Shown here in pieces: positions 16,761 through 25,084 of a DNA stretch of 64,000 nucleotides; the stretch's first letter is position 1, and each line of letters opens with the position of its first letter. Under the pieces are notes generated by a model. The model was not told the origin of the DNA, searched no databases, and saw nothing but the letters and a program-made list of their open reading frames with translations. The stretch is from the NCBI RefSeq assembly GCF_017168335.1, contig NZ_JABFAU010000016.1, forward strand, positions 77,084 to 141,083, read 5' to 3'. Made by a program: the position numbers and the translations under genes. Origin of the DNA: Rhodococcus sp. KRD162 (GTDB taxonomy: Bacteria > Actinomycetota > Actinomycetes > Mycobacteriales > Mycobacteriaceae).

Positions 16761-16979
16761 ATGGACGACGTGCTGCGCAGAGTCGAAGAACTCGAGACCT
16801 TGATCGTAGAACTCGAAGAGCTCGATCGCCGACGCGTCGAATTGGGGGATCGGCTCGTCGATCTCGAACATTTCTTCCGGCGATCCGGATGCCCCGAACT
16901 GTCCCAGCAAGCTCTCGACGCGTTCGTGGTGACGTACGCCGGCCGAGTGCTGGAGCTCGCGGACGGCATGCGTTCGTAG
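16761..16979 (+). CDS. Small coiled-coil protein
   Basis: 72-aa acidic protein, almost fully helical, with heptad-like Leu spacing (VEELETLIVELEELDRRRVE) that predicts a coiled coil over about residues 5-45. The C-terminal third is also helical. No family recognised. ATG 16761 is taken because it begins at the heptads. Earlier in-frame sequence falls in a hairpin. The upstream LexA-like box suggests DNA-damage induction, which is inference. Confidence 0.6.
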   Translation: MDDVLRRVEELETLIVELEELDRRRVELGDRLVDLEHFFRRSGCPELSQQALDAFVVTYAGRVLELADGMRS

Positions 16980-17024
16980 CTGCCTCCAGCAGTTTGCCAC
17001 TTTTCGGACCAGGCGGTTTTGCGT

Positions 17025-18185
17025 GTGGTTCACTGGTTCTTCCGAGTCGAGACACTAGGAAAGCTGCTCGAAACAGTGAACGGTCTTCGCCAGTGGTGGG
17101 CACTTCCAGTCGACTACGGATGGAACGTTGCGTACGCGCGATACCAGCGAGCCCTCGACATCACCAGAGTTCTCATCGGAGTCTGCTGCTGGCTGTACGG
17201 AATCGCCGCGGCGATCGCTCTGACGATTCCGGGTATCGGAGACAGCAACCTCGGACGCTGGACACTGTGGTTCACACTGGGTACGACAGTGCCGGTGGGT
17301 GTGGCCTGGTTCATCGGCGGTTGGCCGAGCTGGCGCATGTCGCTTGCCTTCGTGGTGTACGCCGACGTAGCGCTCGCCGCGGTAGTGCTCACTGTCGACA
17401 GCCCGTCCGCAGTTCTGCCCATGGCTGCCCTGTTCACCGTCGTAGGCAGCTACGTCGTGGGATTTCATGGCCCCAAACTCGTCACCGCACACCATGTGTT
17501 CGCGCTGGTCACCACGATTGCGCTGTACGTCTCGGCTATGGTGAGCGATCCCGCGCAGGGTCCACGGACCAACCTCTACCTCGTGATGCTGATCCTGGTG
17601 ATGCTCGCGGCTCCGCTGATCTGTCATTTCTTTCTCATGCTGCTTCGTCGTGACGCCACCGGTGCCTTCTACGATCCCCTCACCGGAATGCGAAATCGCC
17701 GGGGATTCGACGCGGCCATCGGTGCCCTCGAGTCCCGGCCGGGCTCCGAGCTGGCGGTGGTCGCTGTGGTGATCGACATCGACAACTTCAAATCGGTGAA
17801 CGACAGGTACGGCCATGAGCACGGAGACGCGGCCATTCGTCTGACGGCGAGCCGCATTCTCGAAGTCTTTCCGGCACCGGCGATCTCCGTTCGTCTCGGT
17901 GGCGAGGAGTTCGCGGTGATCTGCGCTGATGGCCTCGAAACGGTGATGCGACGATCCGAACTGCTGCGCACTCGCCTGTGCGCCAGATCCGACACGGCAC
18001 CACTGACCGCGTCCTTGGGTGTGGCCGAGGCGGTTGTGGTGACACGCGAGATCCATACCGGCGTCGACGAGGTGCTGGCCTACGCCGACCAGGCGATGTA
18101 TCAGGCGAAAGGGCTCGGCGGCGATCGCGTCGCACACTACGTGGACGATTCGCGGTCCGGCCGGGACGGCGACACACAACAGTAA
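17025..18185 (+). CDS. Membrane-bound GGDEF diguanylate cyclase
   Basis: 386-aa protein with about six membrane helices in the first 210 residues (an MHYT/MASE-like sensor of unknown type) and a C-terminal GGDEF domain. The active-site motif is intact as RLGGEEF, and the substrate-binding stretch DIDNFKSVNDRYGHEHGD is complete. It should make c-di-GMP at the inner membrane. I see no clear RxxD inhibitory site. GTG 17025 has AGGCGG 8 nt upstream. TTG 17019 is an alternative. A degenerate EAL-DICT protein is encoded 1.8 kb downstream. Confidence 0.85.
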   Translation: MVHWFFRVETLGKLLETVNGLRQWWALPVDYGWNVAYARYQRALDITRVLIGVCCWLYGIAAAIALTIPGIGDSNLGRWTLWFTLGTTVPVGVAWFIGGWPSWRMSLAFVVYADVALAAVVLTVDSPSAVLPMAALFTVVGSYVVGFHGPKLVTAHHVFALVTTIALYVSAMVSDPAQGPRTNLYLVMLILVMLAAPLICHFFLMLLRRDATGAFYDPLTGMRNRRGFDAAIGALESRPGSELAVVAVVIDIDNFKSVNDRYGHEHGDAAIRLTASRILEVFPAPAISVRLGGEEFAVICADGLETVMRRSELLRTRLCARSDTAPLTASLGVAEAVVVTREIHTGVDEVLAYADQAMYQAKGLGGDRVAHYVDDSRSGRDGDTQQ

Positions 18186-18225
18186 CGGCGTCGATCGGTT
18201 CCGAATCGGAACCGATCGACGCCGT
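18185..18225. terminator. Bidirectional terminator
   Basis: A 19-bp perfect stem (18185-18203 with 18207-18225) closes on a 3-nt loop between the convergent GGDEF gene and the secreted-protein gene at 18246. It overlaps the last base of the GGDEF stop codon. Confidence 0.8.
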
Positions 18226-18245
18226 CGTGGGATCGGAACGTACTT

Positions 18246-18965
18246 CTAGCTCGCCATCTTGGAGGCGATGGCTGCCTGGGTTCCGACGTCGAAGAACGGG
18301 TTGGTCAGATGCACGTCGAGGGTGTTGCCCGAGCCTGCGATGATCGCGTTGAGCACCGAGGTGAACGCGCCACAATTCTGGAACGGCGGAATCGTGTAGC
18401 TGCCCTTGACGTGTGAATCGGTCTGGTTGTTCTGGATCAGATCGATTGCGTCGAGCGAACCGGTGAGGTTGGCCGTGGTCTCGGCGGTGACGCAATTGGC
18501 ACCCGAGGGAATCAGATCGAGCGACGCGGAACCAGCCGATCCGGTATCGATGCCCAGCGGCTTCACCGAGTCGATTCGGATCTTGAAGCTCTGCTGTACG
18601 TCGAGATCCAGCGTGGGAGCCTCGGCGGGTCCCCCTTGGACGAGGGTGCCGCTCACGGGCGATGCGTCGATGATCGAGATGGTGAACTTCGCCAGCGTTG
18701 CGGGTCCGAGCTTGAGATTTGCCGATGCCTGCGGCAAATCGAGTGATCCGGTTACCGTTCCGCCGACCAGGTTGACATCGGTGACCAAGTCTGTGGTGGG
18801 GAACACCACGGGCTGGCCGGTCTTGGCGATGACCGTCGTCGTATCTGCCTGGAACGTGATGGGGAGCGTGTCGGCAGCGTTGGCGGGGGCGGCCACCACT
18901 GTTGCCAGTGCAACAGACGATGCCAGTGCCGCCATGGTGACGACACTCTTGTTGCGGATTTTCAC
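18246..18965 (-). CDS. Secreted protein of unknown function, 239 aa
   Basis: An N-terminal signal peptide is clear: MKIRNKSV, a hydrophobic stretch to about residue 25, and cleavage near APANA-A. The mature part is beta-rich with many Thr/Ser and two Cys (CVTA and NCGAF) that could form a disulfide. It starts at GTG 18965 with AAGGAG upstream. It follows a second secreted protein gene (19006-19515) by 40 bp and is probably co-transcribed with it. No catalytic motif seen. It may be a cell-wall or outer-membrane (mycomembrane) associated protein. Confidence 0.75.
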   Translation of the reverse strand: MKIRNKSVVTMAALASSVALATVVAAPANAADTLPITFQADTTTVIAKTGQPVVFPTTDLVTDVNLVGGTVTGSLDLPQASANLKLGPATLAKFTISIIDASPVSGTLVQGGPAEAPTLDLDVQQSFKIRIDSVKPLGIDTGSAGSASLDLIPSGANCVTAETTANLTGSLDAIDLIQNNQTDSHVKGSYTIPPFQNCGAFTSVLNAIIAGSGNTLDVHLTNPFFDVGTQAAIASKMAS

Positions 18966-19005
18966 AGGTTCTCCTTCGATGAAATGTGACTGCGAGCGGA
19001 GGGTG

Positions 19006-19515
19006 TCAGGACAGGGTGAATGCGGGATCGGGCTGAACCGACAGGCTGTTGATCGTGCAATTGCCGGACATCGGCTGGTTGGTGGCCGTCAGCGTGTTGG
19101 TCATGTTGTCGAACGATCCGGCGAGGGTGGCAGGCCCGCATTTGTATCCGACGAGGGAGAAGCCCACATTGGAGACCTCGCCGGTGGTGGCGCTGGTCGG
19201 GGTGAGGGTCCACGGCAGATTCTGGAGCACCGGCAGGTTGCACAGGCGGTTCGATCCGCTGATCTGGGCGTCGGTGATCGTCGCCGAGGAGCCGTCGGGA
19301 CTGGTGGATCCGACCAGATTGATCGAGCAGGAGACGGGCACTCCGAACGATGCCGGTGTGCTCACGACAATCGTGCCGGGTGCCGTGAATGCGGTGTCGG
19401 CCGGTGAGATCGTGGCGGCACCGGCGTTGGCGGCACCGATCGTCGCTCCCGCGATGGCAAGGGCGGCTACTGCGCTGGCGATGGTGCGAGAGCGGGTCGA
19501 GGGGTTGGGCTTCAT
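19006..19515 (-). CDS. Secreted protein of unknown function, 169 aa
   Basis: The signal peptide spans about residues 1-33 (SAVAALAIAGATIGAANAGA, cleavage near AGA-AT). The mature chain is beta-rich with four Cys (SCSINL, LCNLP, KCGPA, NCTIN), which may form two disulfides. GGAGG lies 8 nt before ATG 19515. It is similar in style to the product of the next gene (18246-18965), with which it likely forms an operon. Family not recognised. Longer upstream frames have no signal and are rejected. Confidence 0.75.
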   Translation of the reverse strand: MKPNPSTRSRTIASAVAALAIAGATIGAANAGAATISPADTAFTAPGTIVVSTPASFGVPVSCSINLVGSTSPDGSSATITDAQISGSNRLCNLPVLQNLPWTLTPTSATTGEVSNVGFSLVGYKCGPATLAGSFDNMTNTLTATNQPMSGNCTINSLSVQPDPAFTLS

Positions 19516-19953
19516 CGATCGATCCTCCAAGTCCAGGACGACTCCGGATCCCTTCGGCGGCATCCGGCGGCACCGGTGTCCGGCAACCGAGGAGGACGTT
19601 AGGTCCACGAAACAGGTGTCGGAAATGGTTCATTTGATCTCTGTGAGAAGTCACAAGCCGGTCGGTATGTTTGTTGTATGCAGTGGTAACGGAATTGGGC
19701 GGCGACTCCGAAAGCCCTGAGTATCACCGGCATTCGCCCCGTTTTTCCCGGTCGTTGGATATGCCGCACCGAGCTCGCCGTGCAGCGCTGCGTTATCGAA
19801 GCGATATCGAACGTTACCCAAACGAGATAGTTGGGATCGTCTGGGCGACACCTCCGTCGTCGAGCATCGTGTGAAAGCAGGAGCTGAAAACAGGTTTGAA
19901 TACCGAACTGCACCCGTATGACGGAGTGGGCTCTTACATGACAGACTCGAAGG
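19516..19953. other. 438-bp divergent intergenic region
   Basis: It separates the secreted-protein operon (minus) from the EAL-DICT gene (plus). It is somewhat richer in AT than the flanks. I find no gene, long inverted repeat or recognisable operator here. It should contain both promoters. Confidence 0.4.
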
Positions 19954-21168
19954 GTGACGTTTGCACTGTCAGAAGCAGGATCCACAGTCGACACGGACAC
20001 GGGAGAATTGACGGTGCATCCGCATTTCGCCCCGGTCTGCCGACTGGACAACGGTGCGCTCGCCGCGATCGAGGTTCAATTACGCGGGCCCGCTGACGGT
20101 CCGCTTGCCAGCGCCGAGGCGCTCAAGCGTGCCGCCAGAGCAATGGACGCCAAACGGGAACTCGACGTTCTCGCCTGGGGAGTGGCTCGGATCAACACCT
20201 CGTTCTCGTTGCCGATGCTCGTTTCCATGGATGTGGAATCACTCGCCGCCATAGACGAGGTGACCGAAGAACAGTTGCGCCGCGACATCGTCGTGGTCAC
20301 CGAAGCGGCACTGGTGGACAGTCCGGCTCGCACGCTCGCCGCAATCGAGAAAGCGCGGCTCGAAGGCAAAGTGATCGCGGTCGACGAGGTGGGCCGCCGG
20401 CCGCAATCGTTGACCCTGTTACCGCTCATCGAACCGGACGTGATCATTTTCGCCGCATCGATGGTGGCCGCTCGTCCGGACCTGACGACTGCGCGGACCT
20501 CCCATGCCGTTTCGGCTCAGGTGGAACGAACGGGCGCTGTGGTCGTGGCAAGCGGAGTCGACACTCCGTTGCATCGCATCCGGGCCTTGAGTCTCGGGGC
20601 AACGTACGGGGTGGGCGAGCTGTACCCCGCCTCGCCCTCGGCCGACGAGCTGCCGACCGACGCTGCCGAGGCGATGCCTCCGTTCCCCACCTGGAGCACC
20701 CCGTCCGTTTCTGCCGAATCGCCCTGTGCGATCGCGTTCGGCGGTAGGACGCCCATACGCAGCACCAAGCGACTGCTGGTTGCGATGAGCACGTCACTCG
20801 AGATGCAGGCGGCCGCATCGGGTCCGGAAACGTTGATACTCGGTACTTTTCAGAGGTCGGAACATTTCACCGAGACCACTCGCGCCCGCTGGGTGTCGAC
20901 GGCCGACCAGATATCGTATGCAGGCGTCTACGGCGTGGGGATGGGATACGTACAGGACGGGGGCGTAGTGCATGCGCCCCTCGATCCGACGGATCCACTC
21001 GTCGAGGAGTGGAACGTGGTGGTTCTCGGACCGCATTTCTGCGGAGTGCTCGCCGCCATCGATCTGCACCGTGGTGAAGTGGACGCAGAGCGCGAGTTCG
21101 ACTACGTGATGTCCTACGACCGAGCGACCGTAGTACGTTGTGCGCGTGCGATCCTGGCTCGGTTCTGA
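19954..21168 (+). CDS. Degenerate EAL domain + DICT sensory domain protein
   Basis: 404-aa protein. The N-terminal part (about residues 20-240) follows the EAL fold but with key residues altered. EAL reads EVQ, the Asn-containing strand reads LVSMDV, DDFG reads DEVG, and the ExVE block reads SGVD. It is therefore unlikely to hydrolyse c-di-GMP and may bind it instead. The C-terminal part (about 270-400, from TKRLLVAMSTSLE) looks like a DICT sensory domain known from diguanylate cyclases and two-component proteins. Start GTG 19954. It ends before a strong convergent terminator. Confidence 0.7.
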   Translation: MTFALSEAGSTVDTDTGELTVHPHFAPVCRLDNGALAAIEVQLRGPADGPLASAEALKRAARAMDAKRELDVLAWGVARINTSFSLPMLVSMDVESLAAIDEVTEEQLRRDIVVVTEAALVDSPARTLAAIEKARLEGKVIAVDEVGRRPQSLTLLPLIEPDVIIFAASMVAARPDLTTARTSHAVSAQVERTGAVVVASGVDTPLHRIRALSLGATYGVGELYPASPSADELPTDAAEAMPPFPTWSTPSVSAESPCAIAFGGRTPIRSTKRLLVAMSTSLEMQAAASGPETLILGTFQRSEHFTETTRARWVSTADQISYAGVYGVGMGYVQDGGVVHAPLDPTDPLVEEWNVVVLGPHFCGVLAAIDLHRGEVDAEREFDYVMSYDRATVVRCARAILARF

Positions 21169-21266
21169 CGAGCGCGAGGCAGCGGAATGATCGTGATGTT
21201 TCGGGCAGACAACGAAGGGCATACCGCACCAAGGTGATGCCGCAGTCCGGACTGCCCCATTGCTCA

Positions 21267-21300
21267 GGCCCCGCACGTTGAAACCACAGCGTGCGGGGCC
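21267..21300. terminator. Bidirectional terminator
   Basis: GGCCCCGCACG (21267-21277) pairs perfectly with CGTGCGGGGCC (21290-21300), loop 12 nt. It lies between the EAL-DICT gene and the convergent ANTAR pseudogene. Confidence 0.75.
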
Positions 21301-21307
21301 GTTGTCT

Positions 21308-21533
21308 CTAACGGATGTTGCCCACCGAGGCCTGATCCACGAAGTCCTGAGCGACATCCCTCAGCTTGCGGTTGCTGTGCTGTGACACCTCGACGAGTCG
21401 AGCGAACGCAGCGTCGGCGTCGGCGTCGAATCGCCATCAGCATCCCTTTTGCCTGTTCTATCGGCGCTCGCTGGCTCAGCACCGATACAACATCGTCCGA
21501 AGTCTCGGAGTTCTGCGCACCGCCTGTACTCAT
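21308..21533 (-). pseudogene. ANTAR domain protein, frameshifted
   Basis: Starting at ATG 21533 the frame reads MSTGGAQNSETSDD and then IEQAKGMLMA, the start of an ANTAR RNA-binding domain. After the Ala codon at 21432-21434 a single base (21431) is followed, in another frame, by FDADADAAFARLVEVSQ and SNRKLRDVAQDFVD, ending at TAG 21308-21310. This is the rest of the ANTAR domain. A 2-nt deletion (or 1-nt insertion) has broken the gene. Intact, it would be a protein of about 75 aa acting as an antiterminator. A sequencing error is possible because the site is in a GC-rich GAC/GCC repeat. Confidence 0.75.
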
Positions 21534-21653
21534 GCGCTCTATTGTTCCGTGCGCCTTCGCGGCCTGGGCGGACACGGCGACGACCCGCCGATTCGGCGTC
21601 GAACAGAGCCGTTGTCGTGATCGGCTATGTAGCGATCTGTTGCCTGACGGTTA

Positions 21654-21962
21654 TCAAGCAGCGGGATTCGACAGCGGGCGACCGATGAGGAACTCGAGTG
21701 TTCGGTACGCATCCGTGCGTCGGCCATTGCTCGCGTTGTCGTGGTACGCAGCACCGGCGACGACGACACCCACCGGAATTCGCCCGGACTCGATATCGCG
21801 GGCAGTCTGCTCGGCACAGTTGCGCAACACCGGGCAGTCGGCGCACAAGCGCCATGCCCGTTCGGCTCGCTTGCGTCCGTGCCGAGGAAGCTGTTGCGAG
21901 TCGTAGGCATCCATGTCGTCGATGCACGCACCCTTGAGGCGCCAGACCTGGTCATCTGTCAT
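21654..21962 (-). CDS. WhiB family Fe-S transcription regulator
   Basis: 102-aa WhiB-like protein with the four-Cys cluster pattern: Cys in GACIDD, then RLCADCPVLRNCAEQ (C-x2-C-x5-C). These bind a [4Fe-4S] cluster. The usual G-V/I-W-G-G turn is diverged here (GVVVAGA). WhiB proteins act as redox or NO-sensitive partners of sigma factors. ATG 21962 is used because the family begins with a similar N-terminus. It lies upstream of the broken ANTAR gene on the same strand. The target genes are unknown. Confidence 0.85.
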   Translation of the reverse strand: MTDDQVWRLKGACIDDMDAYDSQQLPRHGRKRAERAWRLCADCPVLRNCAEQTARDIESGRIPVGVVVAGAAYHDNASNGRRTDAYRTLEFLIGRPLSNPAA

Positions 21963-22079
21963 CGTCGTGATCCGTTTCGCGTCGTGCCGATCGTTGCACG
22001 ACCTCTGTTCCCCGTTGCGCAGAACTCGAAACACCCAAATGTGCTGCGCCGCGCCAGGGGTGCCGCAGCCGTACCTGAG

Positions 22080-22853
22080 TCAGTTCAAGAGCAGGGCGTC
22101 GATGATGACGTACCCGGCCACTGCGAACACCAGGTATGCGAACAGGCGTTGCAGTCGGGCTGTGTCGAGTCGCGTCCCGAAGTGTGCGGCCAAGAGGGAG
22201 CCGAGGATTGCGGTACCGGCAAACGCGAGGGTGATCGACCAGTCGATGCTCGTACCACTCAGATGCGAGAAGAGGCCTGCGACGGAGTTGGCGACGATGA
22301 TGACCAATGAGGTACCTACCGCGACCGACATTTCTATGCCGAGCATCAGGACCAGCACCGGAATGATGAGGAAGCCGCCGCCCACGCCGAACAGTCCGGT
22401 CATGAACCCGACGGCCAGCCCCGCCGGAATCGAGCGAGGTGCGCAGTGTCTCCAGTTGATTCCCGAAGTCGATGTCTTGCAGGCTGTTCCGAGGTCGCCC
22501 TTCTCGGCGAGCATCCGAGCTCCCGCGGCGATCATCACTGCTGCGAATCCGAGCAGCAGTATGCGCTCCGGCAACAACCGGCCGATGGCGCTGCCGGCGA
22601 ACGTTGCAGGAATACCGGTCGCAGCGAATACGGCCGCCAGTCGCCATTCGACGCGGTGGGCTCGCAGTTTCGGTATCACTCCCACGGCCGAGGCTGCGCC
22701 GACGACGATCAGTGAGACGGGGATAGCTTCCTCCATACCCAATCCCAGTCCGAACACCAACACCGGAACCGCGAGGATGGATCCGCCTCCGCCGAGTAGG
22801 CCGAGCAGAACTCCGATCACTGCACCGAATCCCAGTGCCAGCATCAAGGTCAT
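22080..22853 (-). CDS. TauE/SafE family sulfite/anion exporter
   Basis: 257-aa membrane protein with about eight helices arranged as two repeats, each starting with a Gly-rich loop (LLGLLGGGGS and LFGVGGGFLI) as in TauE/SafE transporters. It is divergent from a persulfide dioxygenase-rhodanese gene, and the shared region has CsoR/CstR-type palindromes. The natural role is export of sulfite or a related sulfur anion made during sulfide oxidation. ATG 22853 is used; 22865 adds four residues. Confidence 0.85.
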   Translation of the reverse strand: MTLMLALGFGAVIGVLLGLLGGGGSILAVPVLVFGLGLGMEEAIPVSLIVVGAASAVGVIPKLRAHRVEWRLAAVFAATGIPATFAGSAIGRLLPERILLLGFAAVMIAAGARMLAEKGDLGTACKTSTSGINWRHCAPRSIPAGLAVGFMTGLFGVGGGFLIIPVLVLMLGIEMSVAVGTSLVIIVANSVAGLFSHLSGTSIDWSITLAFAGTAILGSLLAAHFGTRLDTARLQRLFAYLVFAVAGYVIIDALLLN

Positions 22854-22883
22854 CGTCCGCTCCAATCCGTTGCCTCGATCATA

Positions 22884-22919
22884 TACCCCAGGGGGTACTT
22901 GACATACCCTATGGGGTAT
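22884..22919. promoter_or_regulatory. CsoR/CstR-type operators
   Basis: TACCCCAGGGGGTA (22884-22897) and ATACCCTATGGGGTAT (22904-22919) are the G-tract palindromes bound by CsoR/CstR family repressors. A TTGACA at 22899-22904 between them could be the -35 of the rightward gene. They sit between the TauE and persulfide dioxygenase genes, so repression relieved by persulfide is likely. No csoR/cstR gene is in the window. Confidence 0.65.
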
Positions 22920-22978
22920 TGCACACTGTGTTTACCACCGCGCGACACTCGCCCGGCGACTCTCGAACGGAGGAACCC

Positions 22979-24358
22979 GTGATCCTCGAGCAGTACTACC
23001 TCGAATGCCTGTCTCATGCCTCGTATCTGATCGGAGATCAGAGCACCGGACGCGCGATAGTCGTCGACCCGCGTCGCGACATCGCCGAATATCTCGACGA
23101 CGCGGTGAAGCACGGTCTCACGATCGAAGGCGTCATCAACACTCACTTTCATGCCGACTTCGTTTCGGGACACCTCGAATTGGTCGACGCAACCGGTGCC
23201 TGGATCGGCTTCGGTGAGGCTGCCGAGACCGACTATCCCATCAGGCGGCTGCGCGACGGTGAGCGTCTGTCTCTCGGCGAGGTCGAACTCGAGATCTTGT
23301 CCACGCCAGGTCACACGTGGGAGTCGATCTCGGTGCTGGTTCGTGAGCACCCCGGGGCCACACCCGCTGCCGTCCTCACTGGCGACTCCCTCTTCATCGG
23401 CGATGTCGGGCGACCCGATCTCGTCAACCTCGGAGAGGGATCCACCACCGACCTCGCCAGGGCAATGTATCGCACAGTGCACAACACATTGTTGGAACTG
23501 CCGGATCAGGTGATCGTCATGCCTGCTCACGGGGCCGGCTCGTCATGCGGAAAGAACCTGTCCACCGAGCTGACGTCCACCATCGGCGAGCAGCGAGCGA
23601 CCAACCCCTCGGTACAGCCGATGAGTGAGGACGCCTTCGTTGCACTGGTCACCGAGGGCCAACCGGCGGCACCGTCGTACTTTTCCGCCGACGCGGCGAT
23701 GAACAAGCAGGTTCATCCACTGCTCTCGCCGACCCGCACGATCCCGGCTTTGACGCCGGACGATGTCGGTGGGGAGCTGGCCGCCGGAACCAGGGTCCTC
23801 GACGCGCGCAGTGTGGACGACTTCGCGGCCGGCCACCTTCGTGGGTCGGTCAATGTGGGATTCGACGGTCGCTTCGCCGAGACCGGCGGCATGGTCGCGG
23901 AGATCGGCGGACGCATCGTCCTCATTGCATACCCGGGCGAGGAACAGGAGGCCGCACTTCGTTTGGCCAGGGTTGGATCGGACAATGTGATCGGCTATCT
24001 CACAGTGGACCGGGACGGACAGTTCCCCGAGGGGCTGACCGCGCTGGTCGATGCAGCAACCCGCACCACCGTCGAGCAACTCGATGCACTGCTCGCCGCA
24101 GACGAGGTGACGCTGGTCGACATTCGCAACCCCGGTGAACGCGAATTCGGCACCATACCTGGTGCGATCGCGATCCCGCTGGCGCAGTTGCGGACTCGGC
24201 TCGACGACGTTCCGACCGGGAGACCGGTGGTGGTGCATTGCGCCGGCGGGTGGCGTTCGAGCGTGGCTGCCTCGCTGCTGCGTGCACAGGGGTTCGAGAA
24301 CGTGTCGGACTTGGTGGGCGGATACAACGCCTGGGCCGACGCACACGTCTCGGCCTGA
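22979..24358 (+). CDS. Persulfide dioxygenase-rhodanese fusion (CstB/Blh-like)
   Basis: 459-aa protein. Residues 1-240 form a metallo-beta-lactamase domain with THFHADFVSGH, the metal motif of ETHE1-type persulfide dioxygenases. Two rhodanese domains follow. The first (about 255-350) lacks the active Cys (IAYPGEEQE). The second (about 360-455) has the active-site loop HCAGGWRS. The enzyme should oxidise glutathione/mycothiol or CoA persulfide to sulfite and transfer sulfane sulfur. GTG 22979 has GGAGG 5 nt upstream. Divergent TauE probably exports the sulfite. The palindromes upstream suggest CstR-type control. Confidence 0.88.
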   Translation: MILEQYYLECLSHASYLIGDQSTGRAIVVDPRRDIAEYLDDAVKHGLTIEGVINTHFHADFVSGHLELVDATGAWIGFGEAAETDYPIRRLRDGERLSLGEVELEILSTPGHTWESISVLVREHPGATPAAVLTGDSLFIGDVGRPDLVNLGEGSTTDLARAMYRTVHNTLLELPDQVIVMPAHGAGSSCGKNLSTELTSTIGEQRATNPSVQPMSEDAFVALVTEGQPAAPSYFSADAAMNKQVHPLLSPTRTIPALTPDDVGGELAAGTRVLDARSVDDFAAGHLRGSVNVGFDGRFAETGGMVAEIGGRIVLIAYPGEEQEAALRLARVGSDNVIGYLTVDRDGQFPEGLTALVDAATRTTVEQLDALLAADEVTLVDIRNPGEREFGTIPGAIAIPLAQLRTRLDDVPTGRPVVVHCAGGWRSSVAASLLRAQGFENVSDLVGGYNAWADAHVSA

Positions 24359-24388
24359 TAGTTCATTCGACCCGTAGAGGAGAAAATC

Positions 24389-24562
24389 ATGTGTTACCCC
24401 GTTACCTGCCAGAAGTGCCACAAGACCGGGTGGGGCGGCTGCGGTGAACATATCGACGCGGTCATGTCGTCGGTGGCCGTATCCGACCGTTGTTCGTGCC
24501 GCGCAGAAGCGGCACCGCTTCGCCAGGAGCACCGAGCTGTGCAGTCGTTCTTGCGCCGCTGA
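24389..24562 (+). CDS. Cys-rich small metal-binding-like protein, 57 aa
   Basis: Too short for usual ORF cut-offs but well supported: AGAGGAG upstream of ATG 24389 and a conserved-looking pattern CYPVTCQKCHKTGWGGCG followed by a late CSC. The six or seven Cys and the His suggest a zinc-ribbon-like fold. Similar CYPVTC proteins occur widely in bacteria without known function. It lies 30 bp after the persulfide dioxygenase gene and is probably co-transcribed, so a role in thiol/persulfide or metal handling is possible. Confidence 0.7.
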   Translation: MCYPVTCQKCHKTGWGGCGEHIDAVMSSVAVSDRCSCRAEAAPLRQEHRAVQSFLRR

Positions 24563-24627
24563 ATCACCCTGCACAGCGGGGACCTTGTGCTCTAGTTCGC
24601 TCGTGGCACCTCGGCCAAGCTGGACCG

Positions 24628-25059
24628 ATGATCCCTACAACGCAAGTGCTCACCGTGCCGAATCGGCGATGGCCATGGCTCGGCGCGGTGTGCGCTGGCG
24701 TGTCGATCAACGCATTCGGCGGCGCGATCGGTTTGGCTTCGGGTGCGATCGATCTCGGTGCCGATGCGCAGGCACGACTACCGATGTCGAGTGGTGGACT
24801 CGCTGGACTCGCATTGGTTCTGGTGGTCGGTGTGCCGATGGGGATGGCGGCGGCGTCAGCTTTCGCAGGGGGAGGGAAGTCCGGCCCCCTCGCCCACATG
24901 GCTGGGGTGCTGCTCGTCGCGTGGGTGGCAATTCAGCCCGCCGTGATAGGCGAAACAAGTTGGTTGCAAGCATTTTTCGGTGTAATCGGTGTCTTCGTCG
25001 CTCTCCGCGGGTGGCGCATGACCGTGCTCGCGAATCGCCTCGAGCCTTGCAACGCATGA
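24628..25059 (+). CDS. Membrane protein, four helices
   Basis: 143-aa protein with four predicted membrane helices (about residues 17-45, 58-80, 86-108 and 113-133) and short loops rich in Gly. No family recognised. A weak DosR-like half motif (GGGGACCTTGTGC at 24578-24590) lies upstream. A flavodoxin gene follows 25 bp after the stop, so the two may be an operon. Confidence 0.65.
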   Translation: MIPTTQVLTVPNRRWPWLGAVCAGVSINAFGGAIGLASGAIDLGADAQARLPMSSGGLAGLALVLVVGVPMGMAAASAFAGGGKSGPLAHMAGVLLVAWVAIQPAVIGETSWLQAFFGVIGVFVALRGWRMTVLANRLEPCNA

Positions 25060-25084
25060 TGTGCGACGTGGATTGGGCGAACCC

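Noticed and set aside
19599-20051. 150-codon minus-strand frame in the intergenic region
   Set aside because: The composition looks random, with scattered Cys/Arg and no conserved motif; it overlaps the EAL-DICT start.
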